From Prevotellaceae bacterium MN60 (GTDB lineage: Bacteria; Bacteroidota; Bacteroidia; Bacteroidales; Bacteroidaceae), in assembly GCA_900199555.1 (NCBI GenBank), contig FZQZ01000004.1:124001-188000 (forward strand): a stretch of 64,000 bases of DNA. The letters are read 5' to 3'. This document shows, in pieces, positions 61,089 through 64,000 of the stretch (the first letter of the stretch is position 1; each line of letters starts with the position of its first letter). A program made the translations under genes and the position numbers. The notes below the pieces were generated by a model. It saw only the letters and a program-made list of their open reading frames with translations, ran no database searches and was not told the origin of the DNA.

Positions 61089-61193
61089 CTTAATATTTCA
61101 ATAATAAAAGAATAATTAAATAAAAAAATAAAAATTACGACCAATAAATTATAAAAAAGGAGGACTTTCGCCATAATACCGAAATATAATCAG

Positions 61194-61201
61194 TATCTTT
61201 G
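61194..61201 (+). promoter_or_regulatory. -7 element for the OmpA/TPR lipoprotein
   Basis: TATCTTTG followed by CATT, 31 bp before the ATG at 61233. Confidence 0.55.
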
Positions 61202-61232
61202 CATTGTTCAATAATGGATAAATACTATTAAT

Positions 61233-62924
61233 GTGAATATGAAAACAAAGAAGATTTTAATGCTGTCGGCTGTGGCTGTTGCTACACTGACATCGTGCTC
61301 AAGTAAGTTGGGCCAACTCTCTAGTGACTATTTTAAGGTGAACCCCAACCCACTGGTAGCTGATGCTGGTCAGGTGGATGCCACTATCAATGGCGTGTTC
61401 CCAGAGAAATACATGAAGAAGAAGGCTGTAGTTACAGTAACTCCCGAACTGCGCTTTATGAAGAATGGCGTTCAGGAGTCTGTAAAGGGACGTTCTGCTA
61501 CCTTCCAGGGTGAGAAGGTACTGGGCAACGAACAGACCATTAGTTATAAGTTAGGTGGACACTACACCATGAAGACTAGCTATCCTTACGAGGAGGCTAT
61601 GCAGAAGAGTGAGCTCTACCTTACTTTCGATGCTAAGGTAGGTAAGAAGGTTGTTAGTGTTCCTGAGGTAAAGGTTGCCGATGGCGTTATTGCTACCAGC
61701 GAACTGTATCATCGTACACTGACTTCTGCACAGCCCAGTCAGGCTGCAGATGCTTTCCAGCGTGTTGTTGAGCAGAAGCAGGAAGCTAACATTAAGTTCC
61801 TCATTCAGCAGGCAGAGCTGCGCAAGAGCGAGCTGAAGAATAACTCTGTGAAGGAGTTTGTTGACCTGCTGAAGCGTATCAGCACCGATCGTGAGAACCT
61901 GAATCTCTCTAGCGTAGAGGTTTCTGCTTATGCTTCTCCTGATGGTGGTTTTGCTCTGAACGAGAAGCTGGCTAACAAGCGTCAGCAGAATACTGAGGGC
62001 TATGTTAAGAAGCAGATGAAGCAGGCTAAGATGGATGCTGATGTTGAGGCTAACTACACTGCTCAGGACTGGGAAGGTTTCCAGGAACTGGTACAGGCTA
62101 GCAACATCCAGGATAAGGATGTTATCCTGCGCGTACTTTCTATGTATAAGGATCCTCAGGAGCGTGAGCAGCAGATTAAGAACATGAGCCACGGCTTCAA
62201 AGAGCTGGCTGATGGTATTCTGCCCGAACTGCGTCGTGCTCGTCTGACTATCAACTACGAGACTATCGGTCGTGACGACGATCAGATTTTTGCTCAGTAC
62301 AAGAGCGATGCTACTCAGCTGAGCCTGGAAGAGCTGCTCTATGCTGCTTCTATCGCAGAGACTCCCGCTGAGCAGGAGGATATCTTGAAGACTACTACTC
62401 GTCAGTATCCTAACGATGCTCGTGCATTCAATAACCTCGCTGCTTTGGCTTATAGCAAGGGCAACTATGAGGAGGCACAGAACTATCTGAATCAGGCTGC
62501 TGCCGCTGGTACTTGCGCTGAGACAAAGGCAAACCTCGGTCTGCTGGCTTTGCAGCGTGGTGATGTAAAGGCTGCTGAGAACTATATTGGTCAGGCTGGT
62601 AACGCAAAGGGCTTGGCAGAGATTCTGGGTAACCTGCACTTGGCACAGGGCAACTACACACTGGCTGAGCAGGACTTCAGTGGTGTAAACTCTAACAGTG
62701 CTGCACTGGCTCAGATTCTGAACAAGAACTATGCTAAGGCTGCTCAGACTCTGAAGAACGTAGAGAAGGCTGACGGTATGACCGACTATCTGCAGGCTAT
62801 CCTTAATGCTCGTCAGGGCAACAACGACGCTGCAGCTAGCTTCCTACGCTCTGCTCTCCAGAAGGATGCTTCTCTGAAGGAGTATGCAGCTAACGACTTG
62901 GAACTGAAAGACGTAGTGAAATAA
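61233..62924 (+). CDS. Lipoprotein with OmpA-like segment and TPR repeats
   Basis: 563 residues. The lipoprotein signal ends ATLTSCSS (Cys22). The middle holds an OmpA-like stretch (LSSVEVSAYASPDGGFALNEKLANKRQQNTEGYVKKQM), similar to the peptidoglycan-binding domain but without clear binding residues. The C-terminal third has TPR-like units (DARAFNNLAALAYSKGNYEEAQNYLNQAA, ETKANLGLLALQRGDVKAAENYIGQA). It is probably an outer-membrane lipoprotein with a scaffold role; the exact function is unknown. Codon use is strongly biased as in highly expressed genes. Confidence 0.75.
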   Translation: MNMKTKKILMLSAVAVATLTSCSSKLGQLSSDYFKVNPNPLVADAGQVDATINGVFPEKYMKKKAVVTVTPELRFMKNGVQESVKGRSATFQGEKVLGNEQTISYKLGGHYTMKTSYPYEEAMQKSELYLTFDAKVGKKVVSVPEVKVADGVIATSELYHRTLTSAQPSQAADAFQRVVEQKQEANIKFLIQQAELRKSELKNNSVKEFVDLLKRISTDRENLNLSSVEVSAYASPDGGFALNEKLANKRQQNTEGYVKKQMKQAKMDADVEANYTAQDWEGFQELVQASNIQDKDVILRVLSMYKDPQEREQQIKNMSHGFKELADGILPELRRARLTINYETIGRDDDQIFAQYKSDATQLSLEELLYAASIAETPAEQEDILKTTTRQYPNDARAFNNLAALAYSKGNYEEAQNYLNQAAAAGTCAETKANLGLLALQRGDVKAAENYIGQAGNAKGLAEILGNLHLAQGNYTLAEQDFSGVNSNSAALAQILNKNYAKAAQTLKNVEKADGMTDYLQAILNARQGNNDAAASFLRSALQKDASLKEYAANDLELKDVVK

Positions 62925-62937
62925 AAAAAGTAAGATA

Positions 62938-62961
62938 GTAGAAAGGTAATAAGGTAAAAAA
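62938..62961 (+). repeat. AAGGTA repeat, upstream arm of an inverted pair
   Basis: GTAGAAAGGTAATAAGGTAA then AAAA is complementary at 22 of 24 positions (one as G-U) to 63027-63050, within the leader and the first codons of the next gene. Confidence 0.7.
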
Positions 62962-62969
62962 GTAAAGAG

Positions 62970-64000
62970 ATGAGTATGAAAATGAGAAAATACACTCAAG
63001 TGGTAAAGAGATTCTCGCCTTTTTACCTTCTTACCTTATTGCCTTTCTACCTTTTTACCTCTTTGCTGTTATTCTCTTCATGTGGTACGAATAACGGAAA
63101 ATTCCGACTGGAAGGTCGCCTGCGTAACTTTAACAATGGCGAATTCTGGATTTATAGTCCAGACGGAGATATGCTGGGCATTGATACCATCAAGGTTCGG
63201 GATGGTCGTTTCTCTTATGAAAGGGAGATTGACGAGCCTATGATGATGATAGTGGAATTTCCCAACTATTCCGAACAACCTATCTTTGCTGAGCCAGGGG
63301 CTAAGGTAACGATTAAGGGTGATGCCACACACATGAAGGAAATGATTATCGAGGGTACAGAGGAGAATGAGGATATGACGATGTTACGCATGAAGCTCAA
63401 CGATCTTACTCCACCTGACATCCCCGATGCCATCAGCGAATATATCAAGGGAAACCGTGATACGCGAGTGAGCATCTATCTGTTGCATCGCTACTTCGCA
63501 CAGATGAATGGTGCTGATTATCGTAAAGCTCGTGTGTTGACTGATATGCTGTTGGAAAAACAACCAGATAATCCTGGCTTGTTGCAGCTGCAACGCCAAC
63601 TGAGAAATCTGGAGAACTGTGCCGTCAATACGATGCTGCCAAAGTTTACCGCAACGGATATAAAGGGCAAACAGGTGACGGAGGCTGACCTGAAAGGAAA
63701 GGTTAGCGTAGTGACTGCGTGGGCTACATGGAGCTATCAGAGTGTGCGCATGCAGCAGCGCTTGAAACAATTTAAGAATACTTACAGAGACAAGCTTGGT
63801 GTGCTGTCTGTATGTCTTGATGGACAAGCAGATATTTGTCGACGTTATATTGCTCATGACTCGCTGAAGTGGTCAACCGTATGCGATGGTCGCATGTGGG
63901 AAACACCACTGATGCAGAAGTTTGGCTTTGGTGATATACCATCCAATCTGCTACTGGATGCAAAGGGTCGTGTGGTGGCTCGTAGCATGTCAGAACAAGA
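62970..64000 (+). CDS. DUF4369/thioredoxin-like lipoprotein, 3'-truncated by the window edge
   Basis: At least 343 codons, open to the end of the window. Possible starts are ATG 62970, 62976 and 62982. The lipoprotein signal is PFYLLTLLPFYLFTSLLLFSSC, and much of it is encoded by a TTTTACCTT repeat. A DUF4369-like domain (FRLEGRLRNFNNGEFWIYSPDGD) is followed by a thioredoxin/TlpA-like fold (LPKFTATDIKGKQVTEADLKGKVSVVTAWATWS). The usual WCxxC is WSYQS here, so both redox cysteines are missing. It should be periplasmic and is probably not a disulfide reductase. Confidence 0.8.
   Translation, partial: MSMKMRKYTQVVKRFSPFYLLTLLPFYLFTSLLLFSSCGTNNGKFRLEGRLRNFNNGEFWIYSPDGDMLGIDTIKVRDGRFSYEREIDEPMMMIVEFPNYSEQPIFAEPGAKVTIKGDATHMKEMIIEGTEENEDMTMLRMKLNDLTPPDIPDAISEYIKGNRDTRVSIYLLHRYFAQMNGADYRKARVLTDMLLEKQPDNPGLLQLQRQLRNLENCAVNTMLPKFTATDIKGKQVTEADLKGKVSVVTAWATWSYQSVRMQQRLKQFKNTYRDKLGVLSVCLDGQADICRRYIAHDSLKWSTVCDGRMWETPLMQKFGFGDIPSNLLLDAKGRVVARSMSEQ
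63018..63065 (+). repeat. TTTTACCTT repeat encoding the lipoprotein signal peptide
   Basis: Five TACCTT/GCCTTT-like words in 48 bp. It is the complement-side partner of 62938-62961 and is translated as part of the hydrophobic signal segment. Confidence 0.7.

Noticed and set aside
61551..62639. Long minus-strand frame of 362 codons
   Set aside because: It lies wholly opposite the OmpA/TPR lipoprotein gene, has no promoter, and its Leu/Ser-rich composition is typical of an antisense shadow.

Overview
The window comes from a Bacteroidota chromosome, most likely a Prevotellaceae member (Prevotella sensu lato; genus-level placement is inference). The evidence is threefold. Almost every transcription unit starts behind the Bacteroidota-type promoter (TTTG, about 19 bp, TAnnTTTG). 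The gene content fits: GH97/GH43 enzymes, BspA-like LRR proteins, Oar-type and thiamine TonB receptors, fused SecDF, fused KorA, DUF4271, DUF6057. Short C-terminal tails with a DLQGRKV...GLYIVNGKKVVIK-like pattern are typical of this group.

Layout. 1-6053: a 5'-truncated DUF6057 protein, a propeller lipoprotein with a CxxCH haem motif, and GH97 and GH43 enzymes. 6054-8753: an SLC13 anion transporter between two repeat-rich intergenic regions. 8754-15040: the most accessory part, with two BspA-like LRR surface proteins, a TPR protein, and two NTF2-fold immunity-like proteins set among REP elements and a broken RAYT transposase. 15227-25299: alanine dehydrogenase, cyclophilin, Gfo/Idh oxidoreductase, 2-oxoacid:ferredoxin oxidoreductase (korA/korB, with a GxxExxY gene inserted between them), a TGS-uridine kinase and a Na/Pi cotransporter. 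25368-36672: an Oar-like TonB receptor, an M16 protease, metK, DUF4271, hemD, rnpA, yidD and tyrS. 36740-42303: tRNA-Gln, a candidate small RNA, a large secreted Ig-like protein with a small partner, an AAA ATPase and HU. 42532-53839: rhomboid, EEP nuclease/phosphatase, secDF, MaoC, tRNA-Arg, comF-recX-prmC, ribD, RNase H, argS. 53916-57575: a thiamine uptake operon (TonB receptor, PnuC-type transporter, thiamine pyrophosphokinase) behind a TPP riboswitch. 57710-64000: pyrE, SRPBCC, argH, a lipoprotein, tRNA-Leu, tRNA-Val, an OmpA/TPR lipoprotein and a truncated DUF4369/thioredoxin-like lipoprotein.

Most of the window is housekeeping. The unusual signals are small repeats that gene calls do not explain. 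(i) CTAG clusters with an exact 9- or 10-nt period sit at gene 3' ends, and one lies in frame inside argS. (ii) A 22-nt GTTTGACGGCA tandem repeat occurs at two loci. (iii) A large inverted repeat surrounds a perfect 36-bp AT palindrome. (iv) An AAGGTA repeat forms an inverted pair around a lipoprotein start codon and encodes its signal peptide. (v) REP/RAYT debris surrounds orphan immunity genes. (vi) Long inverted repeats flank the GxxExxY gene. No complete new defence or biosynthetic system is visible; the dispersed repeat families and the toxin/immunity remnant are the best leads.
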